DNA of 64,000 nt, from positions 601,899 through 665,898 of the forward strand of contig JAVYIG010000312.1 in the NCBI GenBank assembly GCA_035222895.1, read 5' to 3'. Under the pieces are notes generated by a model, which had not been told where the DNA came from, ran no database searches, and saw nothing but the letters and a program-made list of their open reading frames with translations. Positions 62,401 to 64,000 of the stretch are shown here, piece after piece. Positions within the stretch are counted from its first letter, which is position 1. The number at the start of each line of letters is the position of its first letter. Position numbers and translations under genes: made by a program. This stretch comes from Strongylocentrotus droebachiensis (Eukaryota > Echinodermata > Echinoidea > Camarodonta > Strongylocentrotidae).

Positions 62401-63711
62401 GGCTATAGTTCATCCAGACGTTGGACAAGCCCTCCTCATAACATTTCCATTTTCTTCTGTCTCTAGCTGTCCTAGTCCAAGCGGCCGTTCCCATGTATGA
62501 TGTTAGGTCATCTCTCCATCTTCTCTTCTGCCTTCCTCTTCTTCTCTTTCCCATCCTTGGTTGCCATTCTGTTAAACGATTTGTCCATCTATTGTCCTGA
62601 AGTCTTGCTACATGCCCAGCCCATCTCCACTTTGATTCTCTGACTTTCTCCAAGATGTCTTTAACCTTTGTTTTCTGGCGTAATCTACTGCTATTTAGTT
62701 AAAATCTGGTTTAATTGTGGTTATGTGCATTGACACTACCCATGATCTACTCAACTCCTTTGAAAGCAAAGTTGGACATTATGGACTCAGTTTATTTTGC
62801 TGTAAAGGGGATGTGATATATTGGACCTTTCACATAACTCCAGGAAGCTCCAACACCGGCGCCGGTGTTGGAGCTTCCTGATACCTGATCAAGTACAACC
62901 ATGCTGTGCTGGATTTCAAACCGAAGTTCATGTGTTATTTTTATTAAGTAATACAGACAAACACACTACATTACAAGACATATCTAGGAACCCATAGAAA
63001 ATACCCATACATGCATGTATGTGATAGCAAATATATTGCCCACATGGGGCCCAGGTTGAAACCCATATAGGCCATCAGAGTTGGCCCATATGGGTCCCAT
63101 ACAAATCTTGGGTGCAAAATCTTATGTAGCCCATGTCTATGTGAGACCCATATAGAAAGATACCCACAGATTATGTCCATATGGGATAGCTCATATTTTG
63201 CCCATTTATTACTAACAATTTCCCCATATAGGGCCCAGGTTGAGATGGGCCATATGGATTCCATACAAAGTTAAAGTGCCAAATCTTATTGGACTGATGT
63301 GGGACACATGCCTTACTTACCCAAGTGGGACCCAGGTAAAACCCATACAGACCATCTGGGTTGGCTTATATTGGTTGCATAGAAATCTTGGGTGCAAAAT
63401 CTTATGGGCCCCATATAGATCTGTTGGTACCTGAAGTGTTTGAACTCATTTCATTATACTCAACAATTAACATCCTTCTGCCTCCCCCAACCAAAAAACA
63501 AACAAAACAAAACAAAACAGATGGAACTTAAAGGTAATGCAAAGTTTGGGGGAAATTTTTGAAAATTGGATGGCTACTGTAGTAATTGTTTAACATTTTA
63601 ATATATTTAAAGAAAAGAAAACTGTGTTAAATAAATGAGCTAGAGCTTACCTCCATTGGCTTCTGCACATGTGTAAACATCGGCTCATTGGGATGTAGGT
63701 CTGCTTGATAA
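17455..63711 (-). CDS. ranbp2: RanBP2/Nup358-type nucleoporin, gene missing its 5' end
   Basis: Seventeen exons from 63711 to 40033 (63651-63711, 59645-59782, 57776-57925, 57213-57470, 56221-56388, 54633-54876, 51737-52074, 50442-50546, 49672-49917, 48584-49088, 46270-46479, 45250-45459, 44231-44440, 43387-43443, 42751-42852, 41596-41927, 40033-40278) join in phase for 1,193 codons. Further exons run on to about 20.2 kb. The order is helical/coiled-coil, linker, FG repeats, three IR exons (SUMO/Ubc9-type), FG spacer, then Ran-binding domains with the KERGVGDIK and (V/L)CANH(W/F/Y)IT signatures. Vertebrate RanBP2 forms the cytoplasmic filaments of the nuclear pore, binds RanGTP and sumoylated RanGAP1, and is a SUMO E3. 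A LINE interrupts one coding exon, so this allele may be impaired. Confidence 0.85.
17531..17723 (-). CDS. ranbp2: possible terminal exon with very acidic tail
   Basis: A frame on the - strand encodes about 48 residues, mostly Asp and Glu with some Tyr and Gly ([17 protein letters not shown] and on), ending SKSETQ and TGA at 17528-17530. The obvious acceptor (tttccttacatatag, exon from 17723) puts an in-frame TGA at 17696-17698, so the protein would end before the acidic run. Weaker AAG acceptors just after that TGA (in the gaagaag stretch) would restore the acidic tail in the phase left by the 20179 exon. Alternatively the whole stretch is 3' UTR. Varied third codon positions favour real coding over a simple repeat. 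Confidence 0.4.
17763..17951 (-). mobile_element. tRNA-derived SINE, copy 1
   Basis: On the - strand it starts ggaggcacgatagctcgg, with a Pol III A box (TAGCTCGGTTGG), and has a good B box (GGTTCGAAACC) and a shared tail (ttggtaaggca...ggacctaaagcagtcg...tgcttactt). It matches the + strand copy at 61328-61515. The anticodon arm and 3' end do not make a complete tRNA. Confidence 0.88.
18622..18807. mobile_element. MITE family B, - orientation, TTAA-flanked
   Basis: TTAA at 18618-18621 and 18808-18811. The body is the reverse complement of the 4694-4881 element (ccctatagag-type, gagataaccacctg, gtgaccttgcagg). Confidence 0.85.
19016..19286. mobile_element. MITE family C, GGGG..GTGTTTCACAAAG ends
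   Basis: Ends ggggggtgtttcacaaagac and gtctttgtaaaacacc are inverted repeats, with longer imperfect subterminal pairing (aacttaactat / atagttaagtcc). A sister copy is at 41997-42293. Confidence 0.8.
19541..19762. mobile_element. foldback element, 222 bp
   Basis: The two halves are nearly complete inverted repeats: GGGTAATTCCATAAATTAG at the left and CTAATTTATGGAATTACCC at the right. Pairing continues inward through ggaacccacacatat and tggctctga. Only about 40-50 bp is unpaired in the centre. Confidence 0.9.
20179..20498 (-). CDS. ranbp2: RanBD exon (third domain, second half)
   Basis: Acceptor tgttatttacag and donor CAAAG|GTGACT. It starts in phase 0 and ends two bases into a codon. It reads [18 protein letters not shown], then [13 protein letters not shown] and [10 protein letters not shown], with the amphipathic end [12 protein letters not shown], all characteristic of the RanBD1 fold. 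A low-complexity tail ([24 protein letters not shown]) follows. If the donor is not used, translation stops at the TGA 20175-20177. The exon's first half is duplicated upstream at 20549-20634. Confidence 0.88.
20412..20680 (-). repeat. tandem duplication of RanBD exon start and acceptor
   Basis: The 5' part of the exon with its acceptor (about 137 bp period) is copied upstream. The copy has its own acceptor (ttacag before 20634) and reads [17 protein letters not shown], but reaches a TGA soon after the sequence HAMDAV. Both copies share the flank atattctggttagcaa. Confidence 0.9.
20942..21075. mobile_element. MITE family B, shortened copy
   Basis: Reads agcatatctgtactagtttg .. gtcagtggggct followed by TTAA (21076-21079). 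The segment between the ccatggggacc text and the right end is deleted relative to the 4694-4881 copy. Confidence 0.8.
21115..21365 (-). CDS. ranbp2: RanBD exon (third domain, first half)
   Basis: Acceptor atcttttgaag and donor TACAAG|GTATTC. Two bases finish a split codon and it ends in phase 0. It reads [39 protein letters not shown] and MRRDQIYK. The KERGVGDMK loop is the RanBD signature. It joins the 20498 exon directly. Confidence 0.92.
21402..21633. mobile_element. MITE, 232 bp, TTAA-flanked (family D), C/G-run arms
   Basis: Ends CCCTATTTTAACTGGG / CCCAGTTAACATAGGG are flanked by TTAA at 21398-21401 and 21634-21637. Inner arms hold poly-G/poly-C beside gtcaatttgacc. Confidence 0.85.
21762..21870 (+). 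mobile_element. tRNA-like SINE fragment, diverged
   Basis: Text gcgaggcatattggtaaagg..ggttctcggttcaaacc has a B-box-like word (GGTTCAAACC) and a tail (gcttaatacattcttgggcaaagcc) resembling the post-B-box part of the SINEs at 17.8 and 61.3 kb. Confidence 0.5.
21906..22763. repeat. minisatellite, about 32 bp unit, roughly twenty copies
   Basis: The unit is built from gacaactaccccctacgg and caaccaccctctag. Some units carry an extra gacaactacccccg half. Every unit contains CTAG, so most frames hit stops. It ends in a short palindrome around ccccctag/ctaggggg (22764-22793). It lies in the intron just 3' (transcript sense) of the 22883 exon. Confidence 0.95.
22883..22999 (-). CDS. ranbp2: small linker exon between Ran-binding domains
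   Basis: Acceptor tttcctgaccag and donor ATCAA|GTGAGT. It is phase 1-1 (117 bases) and reads [18 protein letters not shown], then [17 protein letters not shown]. Splice signals and phase match both neighbours (25933 and 21365). There is no recognised domain. Confidence 0.75.
23036..23120 (+). mobile_element. SINE fragment
   Basis: Contains ggcagagcagtggtcttg and cccaggttcgaaaacaag followed by agtgcccttaggtaa. It is the A/B-box region of the same tRNA-derived SINE as at 17.8 and 61.3 kb, missing its 5' end. Confidence 0.75.
23311..23346. repeat. inverted repeat atggcggccatt / aatggccgccat
   Basis: Two halves of a palindrome with a short AT centre. Similar aatggccgccat occurs at 24316-24328, so the 23.3-24.3 kb stretch may be bounded by ends of one element. 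Confidence 0.5.
23742..23966. mobile_element. MITE, 225 bp, TACCCGGCCCCCCACTC ends
   Basis: Seventeen-base inverted ends TACCCGGCCCCCCACTC and GAGTGGGGGGCCGGGTA. No coding capacity. Confidence 0.8.
24462..25470 (+). pseudogene. decayed ORF of an uncharacterised, repeat-associated protein family
   Basis: An open stretch reads [20 protein letters not shown], then [20 protein letters not shown] and [20 protein letters not shown]. After a frame change near 24.79 kb come [19 protein letters not shown], then [33 protein letters not shown], a stop, and in a continuing frame [43 protein letters not shown] and [10 protein letters not shown]. From general knowledge, similar multi-copy proteins of unknown function occur in marine invertebrate genomes. 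This copy has frameshifts and stops, lies in an intron and is opposite to the host gene. The name and function are unknown to me. Confidence 0.6.
25933..26173 (-). CDS. ranbp2: RanBD exon (second domain, second half)
   Basis: Acceptor ctctacctcag and donor CCCCAG|GTACAT. It starts in phase 0 and ends one base into a codon. It reads [31 protein letters not shown] and [20 protein letters not shown], then a Lys/Glu-rich end. RanBD second-half hallmarks are all present. Confidence 0.92.
26174..27476. other. intron with no recognised element
   Basis: Contains a (GT)n(G)n tract at 26287-26316, otherwise AT-rich. No exon is seen. Confidence 0.55.
27477..27631 (-). CDS. ranbp2: RanBD exon (second domain, middle)
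   Basis: Acceptor cttaatgtgtag and donor GAACAG|GTTAGA. Two bases finish a Gly codon and it ends in phase 0. It reads [34 protein letters not shown] and YRIIMRREQ. The start of this domain should be on the 34640-34954 exon, but the reading phases of the two do not match as annotated. Confidence 0.9.
27898..28975. mobile_element. hAT-like element, 1.08 kb, with poly-G/C arms
   Basis: Ends CAGGGGCGGCGAT / ATCGCCGCCCCTG with GGGCCAA repeated outside both ends (27891-27897 and 28976-28982), a 7-8 bp target duplication typical of hAT transposons. Inside are long C/G runs and an 85 bp tandem repeat (28370-28740). It encodes no transposase. Confidence 0.85.
28370..28740. repeat. tandem repeat, unit about 85 bp, four copies
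   Basis: Each copy has atgctcatctgacc, aatgcctaaaac, ctgagcttc and ggggctccgcccc. It lies wholly inside the hAT-like element. Confidence 0.85.
29518..30288. repeat. repeat with ATGCCTCCGT ends and about 150 bp tandem units
   Basis: Left end atgcctccgt and right end acggaggcat. Between them about four units of some 150 bp each carry gcatacataatgagccc, acctttgacctcgtgacc and ggcaggaatccatcaa. The right end also has the (acgg)n motif before acaacccgaaaacataatg. Confidence 0.85.
32420..33235. repeat. degenerate repeats inside the 5 kb element
   Basis: Segments with cgcttctcacccctaaaaac, gggggacgaagcgaac and ctagagcttcagctatacgg recur five to six times with heavy divergence. A second set (gtgtgactggggcc, 31300-32100 and 33770-34060) overlaps. 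Confidence 0.7.
33250..33410. repeat. fragment related to the 58.95-59.44 kb hAT-like element
   Basis: attttgctcccgaaaat, the phrase cacaacgactcagcc and a G run match the reverse complement of the right half of that element. Confidence 0.65.
34640..34954 (-). CDS. ranbp2: Ser/Pro linker exon with start of second RanBD
   Basis: Acceptor ttgtcaaatcaaag in phase 0, matching the 37455 exon. It reads [34 protein letters not shown] and a Ser/Gly/Pro-rich run ([19 protein letters not shown]), then [16 protein letters not shown], the opening strand of a RanBD. The end is uncertain. GAA|GTCAGG is the only GT near the expected break; it leaves phase 0, whereas the 27631 exon needs phase 1. The large 5.2 kb element ends about 50 bp beyond this point. 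Confidence 0.75.
35862..37312. mobile_element. possible element bounded by a 19 bp perfect inverted repeat
   Basis: TTAAAGTTGATACTCTAAG at 35862-35880 is repeated inverted at 37294-37312. Inner flanks show only weak further pairing (aaaatatctaagt / acattt). No protein was recognised within. Confidence 0.45.
37455..37708 (-). CDS. ranbp2: FG-repeat exon, downstream part (beyond LINE insertion)
   Basis: Continues the FG exon after the [41 protein letters not shown] and [13 protein letters not shown], ending at donor CTCAAC|GTGAGT in phase 0. Two copies of a roughly 40-residue unit (GYPF..FTFGKHxPxFSFGxKDKSK) are visible. FG repeats bind transport receptors in the pore. Confidence 0.88.
37709..39234 (+). 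mobile_element. 5'-truncated RTE-like LINE with open reverse transcriptase frame
   Basis: About 500 codons are open from the truncated left end to the stop at 39222-39224. Reverse transcriptase motifs include [29 protein letters not shown] and YADD (38442-38453). The end has [22 protein letters not shown] and GRRSRGRRR, a layout I associate with RTE/BovB-like non-LTR elements. The 5' endonuclease is missing. A short (AG)n tail and an ACCAAAGG duplication (37701-37708, 39235-39242) mark it as a target-primed insertion. The open frame continues leftward into antisense of the host exon, which is not LINE sequence. Confidence 0.9.
39235..39623 (-). CDS. ranbp2: FG-repeat exon, upstream part (before LINE insertion)
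   Basis: Reads [20 protein letters not shown] and a second copy of [17 protein letters not shown], then [14 protein letters not shown] and [15 protein letters not shown] where the LINE begins. Removing the LINE and one ACCAAAGG restores the frame exactly into the 37455-37708 part. The acceptor is not settled: the preceding exon (40033) ends in phase 0, and no good phase-0 acceptor is seen before this frame. Confidence 0.82.
39680..39777 (-). pseudogene. relic of a duplicated RanBD exon
   Basis: On the - strand it reads [19 protein letters not shown] and then a stop. This matches [19 protein letters not shown] of the exon at 40033-40278. A donor-like ATCAAAG|GTATGT follows. The upstream part is cut by the family B MITE whose TTAA is at 39777-39780. 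Confidence 0.7.
39781..39958. mobile_element. MITE family B, - orientation, TTAA-flanked
   Basis: TTAA at 39777-39780 and 39959-39962, ends agccccactgca / agtgcagacgggct. It interrupts the relic RanBD exon. Confidence 0.88.
40033..40278 (-). CDS. ranbp2: RanBD exon (first domain, second half)
   Basis: Acceptor tttgaccttgcag and donor AGTAGG|GTATGT; phase 0-0, 82 codons. It reads [37 protein letters not shown] and [12 protein letters not shown], ending in an acidic run. The 5' edge is reiterated many times upstream. Confidence 0.93.
40350..41350 (-). repeat. array of degenerate copies of the RanBD exon start and acceptor
   Basis: Six copies, spaced about 130-200 bp, occur near 40365-40440, 40567-40640, 40705-40780, 40908-40990, 41106-41190 and 41270-41345. 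Each holds the exon start (gatccagtggttgg, atcatcggcttcagg) plus the upstream intron text aaggtcaaagatcaaaggtc. Divergence increases away from the real exon. Confidence 0.9.
41596..41927 (-). CDS. ranbp2: RanBD exon (first domain, first half) with FG-type lead
   Basis: Acceptor ccccgtctgtacccag and donor TTGAAG|GTTTGT. It starts with two bases of a split codon and ends in phase 0. It reads [17 protein letters not shown], an acidic stretch, [45 protein letters not shown] and MRRDQILK. The spacer resembles the stretch before the fourth RanBD of vertebrate RanBP2. Confidence 0.93.
41997..42293. mobile_element. MITE family C, second copy
   Basis: Ends ggggagtgtttcacaaagat and atctttgtgaaatacccccc are inverted repeats, with further pairing around ggaaagcc / ggctttcc. 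Related to 19016-19286. Confidence 0.85.
42751..42852 (-). CDS. ranbp2: FG spacer exon
   Basis: Acceptor ccattgtaaag and donor AAAAAG|GTAGGA; phase 1-1, 34 codons. Reads [33 protein letters not shown]. The SFxxLA motif plus FG matches the spacer between the IR region and the last RanBD of vertebrate RanBP2. Confidence 0.85.
43090..43290 (-). mobile_element. LINE 3' fragment (CR1/L2-like)
   Basis: The - strand reads [15 protein letters not shown] and [15 protein letters not shown], the typical C-terminal end of CR1/L2-group ORF2. No other LINE text is adjacent. Confidence 0.7.
43387..43443 (-). CDS. ranbp2: mini-exon with one FG motif
   Basis: Acceptor cttcattttgtag and donor CACCAG|GTAATG; 57 bases, phase 1-1. 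Reads [18 protein letters not shown]. Splice sites and phase fit both neighbours. Confidence 0.75.
43685..44066. mobile_element. MITE family A, TTAA-flanked
   Basis: TTAA at 43681-43684 and 44067-44070, ends AGATTAAGTTGAGTT / AACTCAACTTTCTCT. Internal text matches 2745-3112. Confidence 0.88.
44071..44207. mobile_element. small MITE (family E), TTAA-flanked
   Basis: Shares the TTAA at 44067-44070 with its neighbour and has TTAA at 44208-44211. Ends agatgttcatgcgtgggtat / atacccacgcttgagcaact. The paralogous copies at 45.2 and 46.2 kb show the empty TTAA site. Confidence 0.85.
44231..44440 (-). CDS. ranbp2: IR (SUMO/Ubc9-type internal repeat) exon, copy 1
   Basis: Acceptor ctcttccctctag and donor GAAAG|GTGAGG; 210 bases, phase 1-1. 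With the split codon it reads [20 protein letters not shown], then [20 protein letters not shown]. It corresponds to vertebrate IR1/IR2: an acidic-flanked SUMO-interacting core (VIFV), then the TPxxxRAxAxKLxLPxxFxxY helix-turn that contacts Ubc9. A CxxCxxC cluster (CKGCIGC) and an acidic DLDLDSLF follow. It is the copy furthest downstream and differs slightly from copies 2 and 3. Confidence 0.88.
44860..45048 (+). mobile_element. LINE fragment with YADD motif, unit 1
   Basis: Reads [18 protein letters not shown], the reverse transcriptase active-site region of a CR1/L2-like element, carried in the triplicated intron. Confidence 0.8.
45250..45459 (-). CDS. ranbp2: IR exon, copy 2
   Basis: Same boundaries, phase (1-1) and splice signals as copy 1; 210 bases, open throughout. 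Differences include [16 protein letters not shown] and CKGCVGC. The symmetric phase means copies 3-2-1 splice in frame, each adding 70 residues. Confidence 0.88.
45880..46068 (+). mobile_element. LINE fragment with YADD motif, unit 2
   Basis: Copy of the 44860-45048 fragment at the same place in the second unit; no change in the encoded stretch was noticed. Confidence 0.8.
46270..46479 (-). CDS. ranbp2: IR exon, copy 3 (first in transcript order)
   Basis: Acceptor, donor and phase as in the other copies; reads [15 protein letters not shown] after joining the G left by the 48584 exon, and [20 protein letters not shown]. Nearly identical to copy 2. Confidence 0.88.
46899..47960 (+). mobile_element. 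CR1/L2-like LINE, 3' part
   Basis: Starts with the [11 protein letters not shown] region, then [15 protein letters not shown] and [16 protein letters not shown] later frame gives [46 protein letters not shown] and a decayed [19 protein letters not shown]. Frame changes show it is dead. It ends near ttgaataaagaaca (47948-47960). It is the parent of the LINE pieces in units 1 and 2. Confidence 0.82.
47961..48583. other. intron remainder
   Basis: AT-rich sequence with short (ATT)n runs near 48520; no exon or clear element was recognised. Confidence 0.5.
48584..49088 (-). CDS. ranbp2: FG-repeat exon (copy 4, largest)
   Basis: Acceptor ctctcaacaacag and donor GTGAAG|GTTTGT; starts in phase 0, ends one base into a codon, matching the IR exon. 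Reads [70 protein letters not shown] and a Ser/Pro end. The first part is homologous to exons at 49672 and 50442. FG dipeptides mark nuclear pore permeability domains. Confidence 0.88.
49672..49917 (-). CDS. ranbp2: FG-repeat exon (copy 3)
   Basis: Acceptor ttctcatcaaaag and donor ATACAG|GTAAGA; phase 0-0, 82 codons. Reads [48 protein letters not shown] and ends AQPKIQ. Homologous to the neighbouring exons, with homologous introns. Confidence 0.85.
50442..50546 (-). CDS. ranbp2: FG-repeat exon (copy 2, short)
   Basis: Acceptor ctctcaacaatag and donor ATACGG|GTAAGA; phase 0-0, 35 codons. Reads [20 protein letters not shown], then joins early to AAAQPKIR, as if the middle of the sister exon had been deleted in frame. 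Confidence 0.82.
50725..51324. mobile_element. inverted-repeat element, 600 bp
   Basis: Terminal inverted repeats of about 27-32 bp (CATATCGTCGGTGGGGTGAC.. and its complement at the right). The interior repeats ttacgaggtttt-like words in the same orientation. The paralogous intron near 49200 lacks it. Confidence 0.88.
51737..52074 (-). CDS. ranbp2: Pro/Ser/Ala-rich linker exon
   Basis: Acceptor gccatgttctcaccag and donor ACACAG|GTAAGA. Two bases complete a codon and it ends in phase 0. Reads [63 protein letters not shown] and ends PPQPKTQ. That ending matches the AQPKIQ end of the FG exons, so its 3' part belongs to the same duplication series. The start was chosen because only this acceptor fits the phase of the 54633 exon. 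Confidence 0.82.
52600..54205. repeat. two interleaved tandem repeats in an intron
   Basis: Repeat 1 (about 145 bp, at 52600-52860 and 53700-54205) has gcatatttaatgagctat, acctttgacct and aatttcattaaaatccgtc. Repeat 2 (about 120-130 bp, 52885-53470, four to five copies) has tttttcacacctaaat, gcttagattagtaatc and ccatttaaaaaggtgtt. Repeat 2 sits inside the repeat 1 array. Confidence 0.85.
54447..54562. repeat. microsatellite of cacaaaatcc units
   Basis: About ten variants of a ten-base unit (cacaaaatcc, cacaaaaatct) occur just downstream, in transcript sense, of the 54633 exon. Confidence 0.9.
54633..54876 (-). CDS. ranbp2: helix plus Pro/Ala/Gln-rich exon
   Basis: Acceptor atttcaaatctacag and donor GACAAA|GTAAGC; starts in phase 0 and ends one base into a codon. 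Reads [20 protein letters not shown], then Pro/Ala/Ser and a run of [16 protein letters not shown]. The KxxQEIKL start resembles the helix found between the N-terminal domain and the first FG region of vertebrate RanBP2. Its start and acceptor are duplicated at 54910-55083. Confidence 0.8.
54780..55083 (-). repeat. duplication of the helix exon's start and acceptor
   Basis: The upstream copy repeats gatttgaaatcatatggta, the acceptor (atccatag), aaggcctttcaagag-type start (reads [12 protein letters not shown], then TAG) and the Ala/Pro-coding text (ggggctggtgca). It is a pseudo-exon truncated by a stop. Confidence 0.88.
55248..55525. mobile_element. MITE, 278 bp, GGGTGCGTT ends, TTA duplication
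   Basis: Ends gggtgcgtttaatcga / tcgattgaacgcaccc, flanked by TTA (55245-55247 and 55526-55528). A TTA/TAA three-base target duplication and G-rich ends suggest PIF/Harbinger-type mobilisation. Confidence 0.8.
56221..56388 (-). CDS. ranbp2: coiled-coil exon
   Basis: Acceptor ccacatcctag and donor CTCACC|GTAAGT; phase 0-0, 56 codons. Reads [20 protein letters not shown], then [20 protein letters not shown] with heptad spacing. Joins directly to the 54876 exon. Confidence 0.8.
57213..57470 (-). CDS. ranbp2: helical exon
   Basis: Acceptor cccatctccag and donor GAACAA|GTAAGA; phase 0-0, 86 codons. Reads [40 protein letters not shown], then [19 protein letters not shown] and [10 protein letters not shown]. 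No named domain is recognised; placed by context and phase. Confidence 0.82.
57515..57605. repeat. ggagtaaaaaa minisatellite beside an acceptor
   Basis: About seven units of ggagtaaaaa(aa), starting some 45 bp upstream (transcript sense) of the 57470 exon. Confidence 0.9.
57776..57925 (-). CDS. ranbp2: coiled-coil exon
   Basis: Acceptor ttggatttaatgtag and donor ACGAAT|GTGAGT; phase 0-0, 50 codons. Reads [40 protein letters not shown] and [10 protein letters not shown]. Predicted helical. Confidence 0.82.
57926..58953. other. intron with a duplicated segment
   Basis: A block with tattgcattgacg(g/a)cttttgtc, ttcttcttcttccccaaaatc and gcttgtgatccctatctag occurs twice (58070-58200 and 58548-58680), with catcaataacaatcaaatgtg also repeated (58025 and 58208). 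No exon. Confidence 0.6.
58954..59435. mobile_element. hAT-like element, 482 bp, perfect 8 bp target duplication
   Basis: Ends CAGGGGCGTACGCAGG / CCTGCGTACGCCCCTG, flanked by GTTCTAGT on both sides (58946-58953 and 59436-59443). The interior is dominated by poly-C, poly-G, poly-A and poly-T runs and a repeated gagcgacttttcggccgg. No transposase. Confidence 0.93.
59645..59782 (-). CDS. ranbp2: helical (TPR-region) exon
   Basis: Acceptor ttttctgcag and donor GCAATG|GTATGT; phase 0-0, 46 codons. Reads [40 protein letters not shown]. The helix-turn-helix with LF..G....AL.YL.RA spacing is consistent with the N-terminal alpha-helical region. Confidence 0.8.
60525..61110. repeat. direct repeat of gacttaaa-rich text around a MITE
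   Basis: Segments at about 60525-60600 and 61015-61100 share ataaat(a/c)caattgacttaaa and ttaagtcttagcttagactt. The MITE 60631-60999 lies between them. Confidence 0.75.
60631..60999. mobile_element. MITE, 369 bp, TTAA-flanked (family F)
   Basis: TTAA at 60627-60630 and 61000-61003, ends AGGGGCACGTTCCC / GGGGAACATGCCCCT. Confidence 0.88.
61328..61515 (+). mobile_element. tRNA-derived SINE, copy 2
   Basis: Starts ggaggcgcgatagctcagtc (A box TAGCTCAGTCGG), has a decayed B box (GGTTTGAAACC) and the shared tail (ggtaaggcattaatcctc, ctaaagcagtcggtcctctg, gcagtcaggtaag). Same family as 17763-17951. Confidence 0.88.
62387..62700 (-). mobile_element. RTE-like LINE 3' fragment
   Basis: The - strand reads [20 protein letters not shown], then [15 protein letters not shown] and [12 protein letters not shown], the C-terminal GHVxR and GRxxRRWxD motifs of RTE-like or related reverse transcriptase elements. 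Short and truncated. Confidence 0.7.
62841..62880. repeat. perfect 40 bp palindrome
   Basis: Left half CAGGAAGCTCCAACACCGGC is followed at once by its exact reverse complement, with no spacer. The next outer bases do not pair. Confidence 0.95.
62985..63425. repeat. degenerate repeat rich in cccatatggg
   Basis: Three or more diverged units with gggcccaggttga, gttggcccatatggg, ccatacaaatcttgggtgc and caaaatcttatg, spaced about 100-190 bp. Confidence 0.8.
63651..63711 (-). CDS. ranbp2: helical-region exon, first one inside the window
   Basis: Acceptor tctcttaccag and donor ATGGAG|GTAAGC. One base completes a codon and it ends in phase 0. Reads [20 protein letters not shown]. Linked to the 59782 exon by phase; upstream exons lie beyond the right edge. 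Confidence 0.7.
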
Positions 63712-64000
63712 CTGGTAAGAGAAAAAAAAGTCATGCGTAATTAGCCTGTGTCGCAGCGAGATGTGTCTCCGTGAAATAACGTCTATATTAGAAAACACTT
63801 TTTGCCACATTCTACTGGCGAGATGTGTCTCCTATCGGCGCCAGAAGAGTGTGCGATTGGCGAAAAGTGCCACTTTTAATTAACATTATTTTTTCTTCAG
63901 AAAAGGAGGATAATGACATAGCGACATGCACAGTGATACATTAAACGTACAGGAAAAGGGGTAAAATACAAGCTAGGGTAGCTGTTGGAGCAGTTCAAGA
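63712..64000. other. intron to the right edge
   Basis: Contains a gcgagatgtgtctcc motif twice (63759 and 63820); no exon is recognised. Confidence 0.5.

Larger units (their letters stand above)
59783..63650. other. intron, 3.9 kb, transposon-rich
   Basis: Apart from the SINE, MITE, LINE piece, palindrome and ccatatggg repeats listed separately, no exon was recognised. The 61.53-62.38 kb part is unassigned. Confidence 0.55.

Overview
The window looks like a piece of an animal nuclear genome, most likely a sea urchin or other echinoderm. It is AT-rich, the genes are split into many GT-AG exons, and the introns are packed with tRNA-derived SINEs, LINE fragments and short inverted-repeat transposons. 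The echinoderm call is an inference from gene content and repeat style, not from any marker that proves it.

Two convergent genes account for nearly all the coding sequence. On the + strand, about 0.5 to 7.9 kb holds the last seven exons of an FNDC3-type gene (fibronectin type III domains plus a C-terminal membrane anchor). A long repeat-poor 3' region follows, with polyadenylation signals as far as 15.5 kb. On the - strand, from the right edge down to about 16-20 kb, lies a RanBP2/Nup358-type nucleoporin gene. Its 5' end is outside the window. Seventeen exons between 63.7 and 40.0 kb join with consistent reading phase. They encode a helical/coiled-coil region, a Pro/Ser linker, duplicated FG-repeat exons, three copies of an internal-repeat (IR, SUMO/Ubc9-type) exon, and a first Ran-binding domain. 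Further left are an FG exon split by a LINE insertion, two more Ran-binding domains and a possible acidic tail. No RanBP2-type zinc fingers and no cyclophilin domain were seen.

Layout: 0-8 kb FNDC3 exons; 8-15.5 kb its 3' region; 15.5-17.4 kb intergenic; 17.4-27.6 kb RanBP2 3' exons with MITEs, SINEs, a 0.86 kb minisatellite and a decayed unknown-family ORF; 27.9-34.6 kb a hAT-like element and a complex inverted-repeat element; 35-41.9 kb RanBD and FG exons plus the RTE-like LINE; 42-49 kb the IR exon triplication; 49-55 kb duplicated FG exons and satellite-like repeats; 55-64 kb helical exons in repeat-rich introns.

The strongest theme is local tandem duplication around exons. Two whole-exon amplifications (IR x3, FG x4) sit beside at least five cases where only one edge of an exon, with its splice site, was copied into the neighbouring intron. 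FNDC3 proteins are membrane-anchored and RanBP2 works at the cytoplasmic face of the nuclear pore; nothing in the sequence links the two functionally beyond their convergent neighbourhood.
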